From JBHELQ01 sp046262995 (lineage in GTDB: Bacteria > Actinomycetota > Thermoleophilia > Solirubrobacterales > Thermoleophilaceae): 61,966 nt of DNA. Below are positions 16,220 through 23,783 of the stretch, piece by piece. A model generated the notes under the pieces. The model made no database searches and had not been told where the DNA came from. It saw nothing but the letters and a program-made list of their open reading frames with translations. The DNA lies in NCBI GenBank assembly GCA_046262995.1, contig JBHELQ010000139.1:1-61966 (forward strand), given 5' to 3'. The translations under genes and the position numbers were made by a program. Every line of letters starts with the position of its first letter. Position 1 is the first letter of the stretch.

Positions 16220-17149
16220 TTGCCGCAGATCACGATCAGGGAGCTGCTGGAGGCCGGCGTCCACTTCGGCCACCAGACGCGTCGCTGGAATCCGAAGATG
16301 CGCCGCTACATCTTCGGCGAGCGCAGCGGCATCCACATCATCGACCTTCAGAAGACCGAGCGGCTGCTCGAGCGCGCGCAGGAGTTCGTGGGCGAGCTGG
16401 CGGGGCGCGGCGGCACCATCCTGTTCGTCGGCACGAAGAAGCAGGCCCGCGACGCGATCGAGGAGGCCGCGACCCGCTGCGGGATGCCGTACGTGAACCA
16501 GCGCTGGCTGGGCGGTCTCCTCACCAACTATCAGACGATCTCCAACCGCATCCGGCGGCTGCACGAGCTGCTCCAGTGGACCGAGAGCGGGACGCTCGAG
16601 CTGCTGCCGGTGCGTGAGCGCATGGCAGCCGAGGCGGAGCGGGAGAAGCTGCTCGTGAACCTGGGAGGCGTGCGCGACATGGAGCGCGCTCCTGATGCGG
16701 TCTTCGTGGTGGACATCAAGACCGAGGTGATCGCGGTGCGCGAGGCCGACCGTCTCGGCATCCCCCTGATCGCCCTCGTCGACACCAACTGCGATCCGGA
16801 CCCGGTCGACTACGTGATCGCCGGCAACGACGACGCCATCCGCTCCTGCAAGGTCGTGACCGACGCGATCGCCGACGTCGTGGCGGAGCGCGCCAACCGC
16901 TTCCGGGCGGAGGAGGAGCAGGCGCGGCGCGAGCGCGAGGAGCAGGAGCGCCGCGAGGCCGAGGAGCGTGCCCGCAAGGAGGCCGAGGAGCAGGAGCGCC
17001 GCGAGGCCGAGGAACGCGCCCGCCGCGAGGCTGAGGAGGCCGGCTTCTCGCCCGACGAGCCCGCCTCGCCGCCCGGGACGCGGCCCGACGTGGCGGCTGC
17101 CGCCCCGCGGGAGCGGAGGACCTTCGACCCCGACGAGGACAACCCGTGA
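16220..17149 (+). CDS. rpsB: 30S ribosomal protein S2, with charged C-terminal tail
   Basis: 309 residues, about 50-60 longer than typical S2. The core (1-235) carries LLEAGVHFGHQTRRWNPKM, IIDLQKTERLL, VGTKKQARDAIEEAA, NQRWLGGLLTN and VDTNCDPDPVDYVIAGNDDAIRS. The tail (about 236-309) is almost all Glu, Arg and Ala, includes a 16-residue unit repeated in tandem, and ends in a Pro/Asp-rich segment. Start is TTG at 16220, chosen from the AAGGGGAG site 4 bases upstream and the family N-terminus PQITIRELLEAG. It overlaps tsf by 4 bases (GTGA). Confidence 0.97.
   Translation: MPQITIRELLEAGVHFGHQTRRWNPKMRRYIFGERSGIHIIDLQKTERLLERAQEFVGELAGRGGTILFVGTKKQARDAIEEAATRCGMPYVNQRWLGGLLTNYQTISNRIRRLHELLQWTESGTLELLPVRERMAAEAEREKLLVNLGGVRDMERAPDAVFVVDIKTEVIAVREADRLGIPLIALVDTNCDPDPVDYVIAGNDDAIRSCKVVTDAIADVVAERANRFRAEEEQARREREEQERREAEERARKEAEEQERREAEERARREAEEAGFSPDEPASPPGTRPDVAAAAPRERRTFDPDEDNP
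16937..17032 (+). repeat. In-frame 48-bp tandem repeat within rpsB
   Basis: Two copies (16937-16984 and 16985-17032) encode EEQERREAEERARKEA and EEQERREAEERARREA. Synonymous differences show the copies have been kept at protein level. The product is a continuous charged helix extending S2. Confidence 0.85.
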
Positions 17150-17757
17150 ACACGGCCGTCGGGGCCAAGGACGTGAAGGCGCTGCGGGACCGTACGGGCG
17201 CCGGGATGATGGACTGCAAGGCCGCCCTGGAGGAGGCGGGCGGGGACGTCGACAAGGCGGTCGAGATCCTGCGCGTGAAGGGCCAGGCGCAGGCCGCCAA
17301 GCGAGGCGGGCGCGCCGCCTCCGAGGGCGCGGTGGCGACCTACGTCCATGCCAACGGGAGGATCGGCGTGCTCGTGGAGGTCGACTGCGAGACCGACTTC
17401 GTGGCGCGCAACGACGCCTTCCAGGATTTCGCCCGGGAGGTGGCGCTGCACATCGCGGCGGCCGCGCCGCAGTACGTCTCGGAGGAGGACGTGCCCGAGG
17501 AGGCCCGCGAGGCGGAGGCCCGCATCTTCCGTGAGCAGGCGGCGGCCGATGGTAAGCCCGACCAGGTGCAGGAGAAGATGGTCGAGGGCCGCCTGCGCAA
17601 GTGGCTCGAGGAATCGGTCCTCCTCAACCAGAGGCACGTGAACGAGGACAAGCACGGCGGCAAGACGATCGAGGAGCTCCGCACCGAGCTGGCCGCCAAC
17701 ACCGGCGAGAACGTCGTCATCAGGCGCTTCTCCCGCATGCAGGTGGGAGAGGAGTAG
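17146..17757 (+). CDS. tsf: Elongation factor Ts
   Basis: 203 residues, the short EF-Ts form. The N-terminal UBA-like domain has VKALRDRTGAGMMDCKAALEE. The nucleotide-exchange motif CETDFVARNDAFQDFA follows near residue 82. It recycles EF-Tu from GDP to GTP form. GTG start overlaps the rpsB stop, the usual rpsB-tsf pairing. Confidence 0.97.
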   Translation: MNTAVGAKDVKALRDRTGAGMMDCKAALEEAGGDVDKAVEILRVKGQAQAAKRGGRAASEGAVATYVHANGRIGVLVEVDCETDFVARNDAFQDFAREVALHIAAAAPQYVSEEDVPEEAREAEARIFREQAAADGKPDQVQEKMVEGRLRKWLEESVLLNQRHVNEDKHGGKTIEELRTELAANTGENVVIRRFSRMQVGEE

Positions 17758-17761
17758 GCCG

Positions 17762-18505
17762 GTGGCGGAAGACGGCGCCACCAGCAATGGCAAGGCCGCC
17801 TTCCGCCGCGTTCTCCTGAAGCTCTCCGGTGAGGCGCTGCTCGGGGGCCTCGAGTACGGCGCCGACCCCATCCGGATCGCGGCCATCGCGAGCGCCGTCA
17901 AGCAAGTCACCGACCGCCGCGTCGAAGTGGCGATCGTCGTGGGCGGCGGGAACATCTACCGCGGCCTGGCGGGAACGGCGGCCGGCATGGATCGGGCCAC
18001 CGGCGACTACATGGGCATGCTCGCGACCGTGCTGAACGCCCTCGCGCTCCAGGACGCGCTCGAGAAGGTCGGCGCCGTGACGCGCGTGCAGTCGGCGATT
18101 CCGATCTCGGAGGTCTGCGAGCCCTACATCCGCCGGCGTGCGATTCGCCACCTGGAGCGCGGCAGGGTCGTGATCTTCGCCGCCGGGACCGGCAATCCGT
18201 TCTTCACCACCGACACGGCGGCGGCGCTGCGCGCGCTCGAGATCCACGCCGAGGTGATCCTGATGGCCAAGAACCGGGTCGAGGGGGTCTTCACGGCGGA
18301 TCCGCGCACCGATCCCGAGGCCGAGTTCATCCCTGAGCTCACCCACCGCGAGGCGATCGAGCGCAGGCTCGAGGTGATGGACTCGACCGCGTTGTCCCTG
18401 TGCATGGACAACGGTCTGCCGATCCACGTCTTCAACATGGACGACGAGGGCAACATCGACCGGATAGTCTCGGGCGAGCGGGTGGGGACCGTGGTGGCCA
18501 CATGA
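17762..18505 (+). CDS. pyrH: Uridylate kinase PyrH
   Basis: 247 residues of the amino-acid-kinase fold. LLKLSGEALLGG, VVGGGNIYRG, MDRATGDYMGMLATVLNAL and the nucleotide-binding FAAGTGNPFFTTDTAA are all present. It phosphorylates UMP to UDP. A GTG start lies 4 bases after tsf, and it overlaps frr by 4 bases. Order rpsB-tsf-pyrH-frr is conserved across bacteria. Confidence 0.97.
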   Translation: MAEDGATSNGKAAFRRVLLKLSGEALLGGLEYGADPIRIAAIASAVKQVTDRRVEVAIVVGGGNIYRGLAGTAAGMDRATGDYMGMLATVLNALALQDALEKVGAVTRVQSAIPISEVCEPYIRRRAIRHLERGRVVIFAAGTGNPFFTTDTAAALRALEIHAEVILMAKNRVEGVFTADPRTDPEAEFIPELTHREAIERRLEVMDSTALSLCMDNGLPIHVFNMDDEGNIDRIVSGERVGTVVAT

Positions 18506-19074
18506 GCGATGGAACGCTGATCCAGGACTTCCTGGACGACGCCGGGGGCCGTATGAAGAGGTCCGTGGAGGCCACCCGCGGCGAGTTCGCCAGCGTGCGC
18601 ACCGGCCGAGCCTCGCCGCATCTGCTCGACCGGATCGAGGTCGACTACTACGGGGCGCGCACGCCGCTGCGCCAGCTCGCGCAGATCGCGGCGCCGGAAG
18701 CGCGCCTGCTCGTGATCACTCCCTATGACAAGAACTCGATCAAGGAGGTCGAGAAGTCGATCCTGGAGTCCGACGTGGGGCTGACGCCGTCGAACGACGG
18801 ACAGGTCATCCGGCTGCAGGTCCCGGAGCTCACCGAGGAGCGCCGAAGGCAGCTCGTGAAGGTCGTCCACGGGATCGCGGAGCAGGGGAAGGTCGGCGTT
18901 CGCAACGTGCGCCGCGACGTGATGCACGACCTGCGCGAGCTGAAGAGCGAGGGGGAGGTGGGCTCTGACGACGAGCACCGCGCCGAGACGGAGCTCCAGA
19001 AGCTCACCGACGACCACATCGGCGAGATCGACAAGCTGCTCGCCGGCAAGGAAGAGGAGATCCTCGAAGTTTGA
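18502..19074 (+). CDS. frr: Ribosome recycling factor
   Basis: 190 residues, normal length. Motifs are RTGRASPHLLDRIEVDYYG, ITPYDKNSIKEVEKSI, and the C-terminal helix VGVRNVRRDVMHDLRELKSEG. With EF-G it splits post-termination ribosomes. ATG in an ATGA overlap with pyrH. Confidence 0.97.
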   Translation: MSDGTLIQDFLDDAGGRMKRSVEATRGEFASVRTGRASPHLLDRIEVDYYGARTPLRQLAQIAAPEARLLVITPYDKNSIKEVEKSILESDVGLTPSNDGQVIRLQVPELTEERRRQLVKVVHGIAEQGKVGVRNVRRDVMHDLRELKSEGEVGSDDEHRAETELQKLTDDHIGEIDKLLAGKEEEILEV

Positions 19075-19081
19075 CCCGGCT

Positions 19082-19756
19082 GTGAACGCCTCGGAAGAGG
19101 CGCGCTACGTCGCCATCATCACCGACGGGAATGGCCGCTGGGCGCGCGAGCGGGGGCTGCCGGTGATCGACGGGCACCAGGCCGGAGCGGACACCGTGAA
19201 GGCCAGGCTGCGCGACGCCGTCGAGCTGGGCGTCCGGGAGCTGACCGTGTTCTCCTTCTCGACCGAGAACTGGTCGCGGCCGCGCGACGAGGTCGACGGC
19301 CTGATGGCGATGTTCGCGGAGCGCATCGACCGTGAGACGCCGGAGCTCAACGAGGAGGGCGTGCGAATGCGCTTCATCGGCAGGCGCGAAGGCATTCCGC
19401 CCGGGCTCCTCGAGCGCATGGACTGGGCCGAGAGCGAGACGGCCGCCAACGAGCGCATCACGCTGTTCGTGTCCTTCAACTATGGCGGCAGGGCTGAGAT
19501 CGTGGACGCGGCGCGCAGCTTCACGGGACGGACGGAGGAGGAGTTCCGCCGGCACCTGTACGCCCCCGAGATGCACGATCCCGACCTGCTGATCCGGACG
19601 AGCGGCGAACTCCGCATATCCAACTACCTGCTCTGGCAGCTTGCGTACTCGGAGCTCGTCTTCCGCCACGAGCTGTGGCCGGACTTCAGCCGCGAGGCGT
19701 TCGAGGAGTCGCTCGAGGAGTTCGCGAGCCGCCAGCGTCGATTCGGGGCGCGGTAG
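19082..19756 (+). CDS. uppS: Isoprenyl (cis-prenyl) transferase, UppS family
   Basis: 224 residues. AIITDGNGRWARERG holds the catalytic Asp (family consensus has Met where this has Thr). Further motifs are FSFSTENWSRP, FNYGGRAEIVDA and LLIRTSGELRISNYLLWQLAYSEL. It condenses IPP onto an allylic diphosphate to make the undecaprenyl or decaprenyl carrier for cell-wall synthesis. Product length cannot be read from sequence. GTG start, 7 bases after frr. Confidence 0.93.
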   Translation: MNASEEARYVAIITDGNGRWARERGLPVIDGHQAGADTVKARLRDAVELGVRELTVFSFSTENWSRPRDEVDGLMAMFAERIDRETPELNEEGVRMRFIGRREGIPPGLLERMDWAESETAANERITLFVSFNYGGRAEIVDAARSFTGRTEEEFRRHLYAPEMHDPDLLIRTSGELRISNYLLWQLAYSELVFRHELWPDFSREAFEESLEEFASRQRRFGAR

Positions 19757-19758
19757 CC

Positions 19759-20568
19759 GTGGCGGCCGATCGAGGCTCGGACCTGGGCGCACGCGTGATC
19801 GTGGCGCTCCCCGCGATCGGCTTCGCCGTCGTGATCATCAGCCAAGGGGGACTCGTCTTCGCCCTTGGCCTGCTCGTGCTCGCGCTGCTCGCGCTCGGGG
19901 AGCTGTACACCCTGACGGCGCGGGTGCGGCCGGCGAGCCTGGCCGGGTTCCTCACCGTGGTGGCCATGGTGCTGGCGGCGCACTACGGCGAGCCGCGTCA
20001 CGTGCTGGCCGTCCTGGTGGCGGCCTTCCCCGTCACCTTCTTCCTGGCGCTGCTTCGTCCCCGCCGGGCCAATGTCTCCTGGGCCATCGCGGTCACCCTG
20101 TTCGGCGTCCTGTGGATCGGTCTGCCGTTCGTCCACGCGGTGCTATTGCGCGAGCTGCCGCACGGCGACGGTCTGATCGTGGACGTGCTGGTCGCGACCT
20201 TCCTGGGCGACACCGCCGCCTACTTCGGCGGGCGCATCTACGGACGCACGCCGCTGGCCCCGGCGATCTCCCCGAGCAAGACCCTGGAAGGGCTCGTCGC
20301 CGGCGTGATCGGGGCCACGCTCGCGTTCTGGTTCGCCGGCCTCTACCAGGACTGGCTATCCGGCATCGACGCCCTGGTGATCGGCGGGCTCGTGGCCTTC
20401 GCGGCCCCGCTCGGCGACCTGTTCGAGTCGCTCATCAAGCGCGACCTGGGCGTCAAGGACACCGGCCGCTTCTTCGGCGCCCACGGGGGCGTCCTCGATC
20501 GGCTCGACGCTGTCATGTTCACCGTCGTCGTGGGCTACTACGCGAGCGTCGCCCTGGGTTACGGATAG
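19759..20568 (+). CDS. cdsA: Phosphatidate cytidylyltransferase CdsA
   Basis: 269 residues with about seven or eight hydrophobic segments. The CDS signature lies near the C-terminus: SLIKRDLGVKDTGRFF then GAHGGVLDRLDA. It makes CDP-diacylglycerol from phosphatidate and CTP, feeding the CDP-alcohol phosphatidyltransferase at 30760. GTG start 2 bases after uppS, the standard uppS-cdsA pairing. The N-terminus is short for the family. Confidence 0.93.
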   Translation: MAADRGSDLGARVIVALPAIGFAVVIISQGGLVFALGLLVLALLALGELYTLTARVRPASLAGFLTVVAMVLAAHYGEPRHVLAVLVAAFPVTFFLALLRPRRANVSWAIAVTLFGVLWIGLPFVHAVLLRELPHGDGLIVDVLVATFLGDTAAYFGGRIYGRTPLAPAISPSKTLEGLVAGVIGATLAFWFAGLYQDWLSGIDALVIGGLVAFAAPLGDLFESLIKRDLGVKDTGRFFGAHGGVLDRLDAVMFTVVVGYYASVALGYG

Positions 20569-20585
20569 GAGCCGGTCAGACCGGG

Positions 20586-20591
20586 TAGACC
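20586..20591 (+). promoter_or_regulatory. Candidate -10 box (TAGACC)
   Basis: TAGACC, one base from TANNNT, ends 7 bases before the lipoprotein ATG at 20599. No Shine-Dalgarno lies between. Confidence 0.4.
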
Positions 20592-20598
20592 CCGCCGC

Positions 20599-21462
20599 AT
20601 GGGACGCGGACTCGCGACGGCGGCAGGTCTGATCGCGCTGGCGGCGGCCGTGGGCGGCTGCGGCGGCGGCGGAGGCGACTCGTCGGAGGCGCTCGCCAAG
20701 GCCGCCACCACCACCGGGGCGGTCAGCGGGGCCCGGACCTCCTTCCGGGCAACGATCTCGAACCCGGGGCTGCCGACACCGCTCGAGCTGCGCGGCGCCG
20801 GCGTGGTCATCCCGCGGACGCACGCCGCGCGAATGACCTTTCAGGCCGTGAGCGGGCCGCAGCTGCCGGGCACGGGCCTCCGGCAGCTGGGCGGCGAGGT
20901 CGTGATGAGCAACCTGACGATGTACCTGCGCCTCGGACTTCTGGAGCAGCAGCTTCCGCGAGGCAAGCGCTGGCTGAAGCTGGACTTCCGGCGCGCCGGT
21001 CGCGCGCAGGGGATCAACGTCGCCCAGTTCCTGCAGGGCGGGCAGGATCCGAGCCAGGCGCTGGGCTACCTCCGCGCGACGAGCGGTCGGACGCGGAAGC
21101 TCGGCCAGGAGCGCGTGCGTGGAGTGAGCACGACCCGTTACAGGGCCACCGTCGATCTCCACAAGTTCCCGCGCACGCTTCCCCAGTCCGAGCGCAGGAG
21201 CGCACGGCAGAGCGTCGACCGCGTGATCCGGCTGACCGGCACCGCGAAGTTCCCCACTGACGTCTGGATCGACAGCCGCGGCCTGGTGCGGCGCCAGCAA
21301 TCCACCCTCTCGGCCCCCGGCCCGAACGGCAGCCGCCAGCGCATCGTCCAGCGGCTCGAGTTCTACGATTTCGGCGCGCACGTACGAGTGCAGGCCCCGC
21401 CCGGCAGCCAGGTGCTCGACGCGACCAAGCTCGCCGGGTCGGGCCAGCAGTCCCTGCGCTGA
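20599..21462 (+). CDS. Putative secreted lipoprotein
   Basis: 287 residues. A signal peptide with hydrophobic core LATAAGLIALAAAVG is followed by the lipobox VGGC, with Cys21 as lipidation site, and then a Gly/Ser linker. The mature part is basic and beta-rich (FRATISNPGLPTPLEL, ARMTFQAVSG, TTRYRATVDL, PTDVWIDSRGLVRRQQST). The layout resembles the LppX/LprG class of actinobacterial lipid-carrier lipoproteins, but I see this as fold-level similarity only. It sits between cdsA and dxr, where most genomes have no gene. LspA at 14514 would process it. Confidence 0.85.
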   Translation: MGRGLATAAGLIALAAAVGGCGGGGGDSSEALAKAATTTGAVSGARTSFRATISNPGLPTPLELRGAGVVIPRTHAARMTFQAVSGPQLPGTGLRQLGGEVVMSNLTMYLRLGLLEQQLPRGKRWLKLDFRRAGRAQGINVAQFLQGGQDPSQALGYLRATSGRTRKLGQERVRGVSTTRYRATVDLHKFPRTLPQSERRSARQSVDRVIRLTGTAKFPTDVWIDSRGLVRRQQSTLSAPGPNGSRQRIVQRLEFYDFGAHVRVQAPPGSQVLDATKLAGSGQQSLR

Positions 21463-21503
21463 GACCCGGCGCCGGCCCCGCCCGGGCCCACCCGACCCCT
21501 CCC

Positions 21504-21509
21504 TAGACT
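21504..21509 (+). promoter_or_regulatory. Candidate -10 box (TAGACT) for dxr
   Basis: TAGACT ends 7 bases before GTG 21517 with no Shine-Dalgarno, so dxr probably has a leaderless transcript of its own. Confidence 0.55.
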
Positions 21510-21516
21510 GCCCCTG

Positions 21517-22668
21517 GTGCGAAGGATCGTCATCGTCGGCTCGACCGGGTCGATCGGCACCCAGGCGCTCGAGGTCGTGGAGGCGAGCGACGAGCTGGAG
21601 GTCGTGGGGCTTGCCGCCGCTTCGAGCTGGGCGCCCCTGCTCGACCAGGCCGGCCGGCACGGCGTGGGACGAATCGCCCTGGCGGAGCCGCCGGCCGCCG
21701 CGAAGACAGCCGAGCGCTGGACCGGGGGGGAGGTGCTGGCGGGCCCGGAGGGCCTCGTCGAGCTGATCACGGATTCGGGCTGTGACCTGGTCCTGAATGC
21801 GCTCGTCGGCTCGGCCGGCCTGGCTCCGACCGTGGCCGCGCTCGGCGAGGGCATCGACCTGGCGCTGGCCAACAAGGAGAGCCTGGTAGTGGGCGGCGAG
21901 CTCGTGACGGCGCTGGCCGAGGCCACGGGCGCGCAGATCATTCCCGTCGACTCGGAGCACTCGGCCCTCTACCAGCTGATCGCCGGGGAGCGTCCCGGCA
22001 GCGTGGACCGGCTGGTGCTGACGGCGTCGGGCGGCCCGTTCCGCGGTCGCGGCCCGGCCGAGCTCGAGAAGGTGACGCCGGACGAGGCGCTCGCCCACCC
22101 CACCTGGGACATGGGCGGGAAGGTCACGATCGACTCGGCGACCCTCATGAACAAGGGGCTGGAGCTGATCGAGGCCCACCACCTGTTCGGCGTTCCGTAC
22201 GAGCGCATCGACGTGGTCGTGCACCCGCAGTCGCTCGTCCACTCACTCATCCAGCTGAACGACGGCGCCATGCTCGCGCATCTCGGCCACCCGGACATGC
22301 GCGTGCCGATCTCGTACGCGCTGCACCATCCCGAGCGCGTGGACGTGCAGGTCGAGCGACTCGACCTGGCCCGGATCGGCCAGCTCAGCTTCGAACAGCC
22401 TGACCCCGAGACGTTCTCCTGCCTGCGCCTGGCACGGGAGGCAGGCCAGGCGGGCGGCACGGCGCCCTGCGTCCTGAACGCGGCCAACGAGATCGCGGTG
22501 CACGCCTTCCTGCGGGGCGAGCTGGGCTTCGCCGGCATTCCCCGCGTGATCGAGCGGACGCTGGCGGAGCTCCCTCCCGAGCCCCTGCGCCACTTCTCAG
22601 ACCTCTACGGGGCCGACGGCGCGGCGCGCGAGCTGGCGCGCGGGCTCGTCGAGGGAGTGCGAGCTTGA
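21517..22668 (+). CDS. dxr: 1-deoxy-D-xylulose 5-phosphate reductoisomerase
   Basis: 383 residues. NADPH site IVGSTGSIGTQALEVVE; catalytic region LANKESLVVGGELV, then PVDSEHSALYQLI, the metal-binding VDSEH; and STLMNKGLELIEAHHLF-type motif near residue 205-225. It makes MEP, the committed intermediate of bacterial isoprenoid synthesis, and is the fosmidomycin target. A TTGA overlap couples it to rseP. ispG of the same pathway lies 3 kb downstream. Confidence 0.97.
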   Translation: MRRIVIVGSTGSIGTQALEVVEASDELEVVGLAAASSWAPLLDQAGRHGVGRIALAEPPAAAKTAERWTGGEVLAGPEGLVELITDSGCDLVLNALVGSAGLAPTVAALGEGIDLALANKESLVVGGELVTALAEATGAQIIPVDSEHSALYQLIAGERPGSVDRLVLTASGGPFRGRGPAELEKVTPDEALAHPTWDMGGKVTIDSATLMNKGLELIEAHHLFGVPYERIDVVVHPQSLVHSLIQLNDGAMLAHLGHPDMRVPISYALHHPERVDVQVERLDLARIGQLSFEQPDPETFSCLRLAREAGQAGGTAPCVLNAANEIAVHAFLRGELGFAGIPRVIERTLAELPPEPLRHFSDLYGADGAARELARGLVEGVRA

Positions 22669-23744
22669 GCTGGCTGATCGCCTTTGCCGGCTTCGCTCTG
22701 CTCGTGATCCTGCACGAGGCCGGGCACTTCGCGGCCGCGAAGGCCGTGGGAATGCGGGTGGAGCGCTTCTCGCTCTTCTTTCCCCCGACGCTGCTGCGCA
22801 AGAAGGTGGGAGAGACCGAGTACGCGCTCGGCGCCATCCCCGCGGGGGGCTACGTGAAGATCAGCGGCATGAACCCGGACGAGCACCTCCCCGACGAGGT
22901 GCGCACGCGCGCCTACTACGCGCAGCCGGTGTGGAAGCGGATCGTCGTGATCGCCGCCGGTCCGGTCATGAACCTGGTGCTGGCCTTCCTGCTCCTGGTG
23001 TCGTTCTTCTGGCTGATCGGGCCGCAGGAGCCCACGCGGAAGGTCGGCGACATCGCTCGCGGCTTCCCCGCCGCGCACGTCCTGAAGACGGGGGACAAGC
23101 TCGTCTCGGTGGATGGCAGGCCGGGCAGCGCGGCGGCGCTCTCGCGGCGGATCCAGCGCCACCGCTGCGCCGAGCGGCCACCGAGGAACCGCTGCCGCGC
23201 GACCACCCCCGCGACCGTGGTCGTGCGCCGCGGCGGCCGCCTCCGGACCTTCCGCCTGACGCCGATCTACGACGCCGCGGCAAAGCGGACCCGTGTGGGC
23301 TTCACCTACGCCGGGGGTCCGCGGGACACCCTGCCGCTCGGAAAGACCCTCTCCACCAGCGGGAACGTGTTCTGGTTCTTCACGAAGCAGACCGTGACCC
23401 TGCCGGGGCGCTTCTTCGACTCCCGGAAACGCAAGGAGATCAGCGGCGTGGTCGGCACCTACGAGGCCACCCGGCAGACGATCCTGTCCAGCGTGGCCGA
23501 CGCCGTCCAGATCCTGGCGATCATCTCGCTCTCGCTCGCGATCGTGAACCTGTTCCCGTTCCTGCCCCTCGACGGGGGTCACATCTTCTGGGCCGTGCTG
23601 GAGAAGATCCGCCGGCGACCCGTCCCGTTCAGCGTCATGGAACGCGCCGGCGTGATCGGGTTCATGGTTGTGCTCCTGGTGTTCCTTGTGGGACTCTCCA
23701 ACGACATAGATCGGCTGCAAGGACAGGGATTCGGAGTCAGGTAG
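22665..23744 (+). CDS. rseP: Site-2 protease RseP/Rip1 family
   Basis: 359 residues. The zinc site is HEAGHFAAAKA near residue 18, and the second zinc ligand is in LFPFLPLDGGHIFWAV near residue 300. Four hydrophobic segments and a central PDZ domain (about 115-195, GDKLVSVDGRPG) complete the family plan. It cleaves membrane-embedded anti-sigma factors and other substrates. TTG start, coupled to dxr. The PDZ region has an unusual Cys-containing basic insert near residues 155-180. Confidence 0.93.
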   Translation: MSWLIAFAGFALLVILHEAGHFAAAKAVGMRVERFSLFFPPTLLRKKVGETEYALGAIPAGGYVKISGMNPDEHLPDEVRTRAYYAQPVWKRIVVIAAGPVMNLVLAFLLLVSFFWLIGPQEPTRKVGDIARGFPAAHVLKTGDKLVSVDGRPGSAAALSRRIQRHRCAERPPRNRCRATTPATVVVRRGGRLRTFRLTPIYDAAAKRTRVGFTYAGGPRDTLPLGKTLSTSGNVFWFFTKQTVTLPGRFFDSRKRKEISGVVGTYEATRQTILSSVADAVQILAIISLSLAIVNLFPFLPLDGGHIFWAVLEKIRRRPVPFSVMERAGVIGFMVVLLVFLVGLSNDIDRLQGQGFGVR

Positions 23745-23783
23745 GCCGGGTACCAGGCCCCTGACCCGGCAGGGAGGAGCGAC

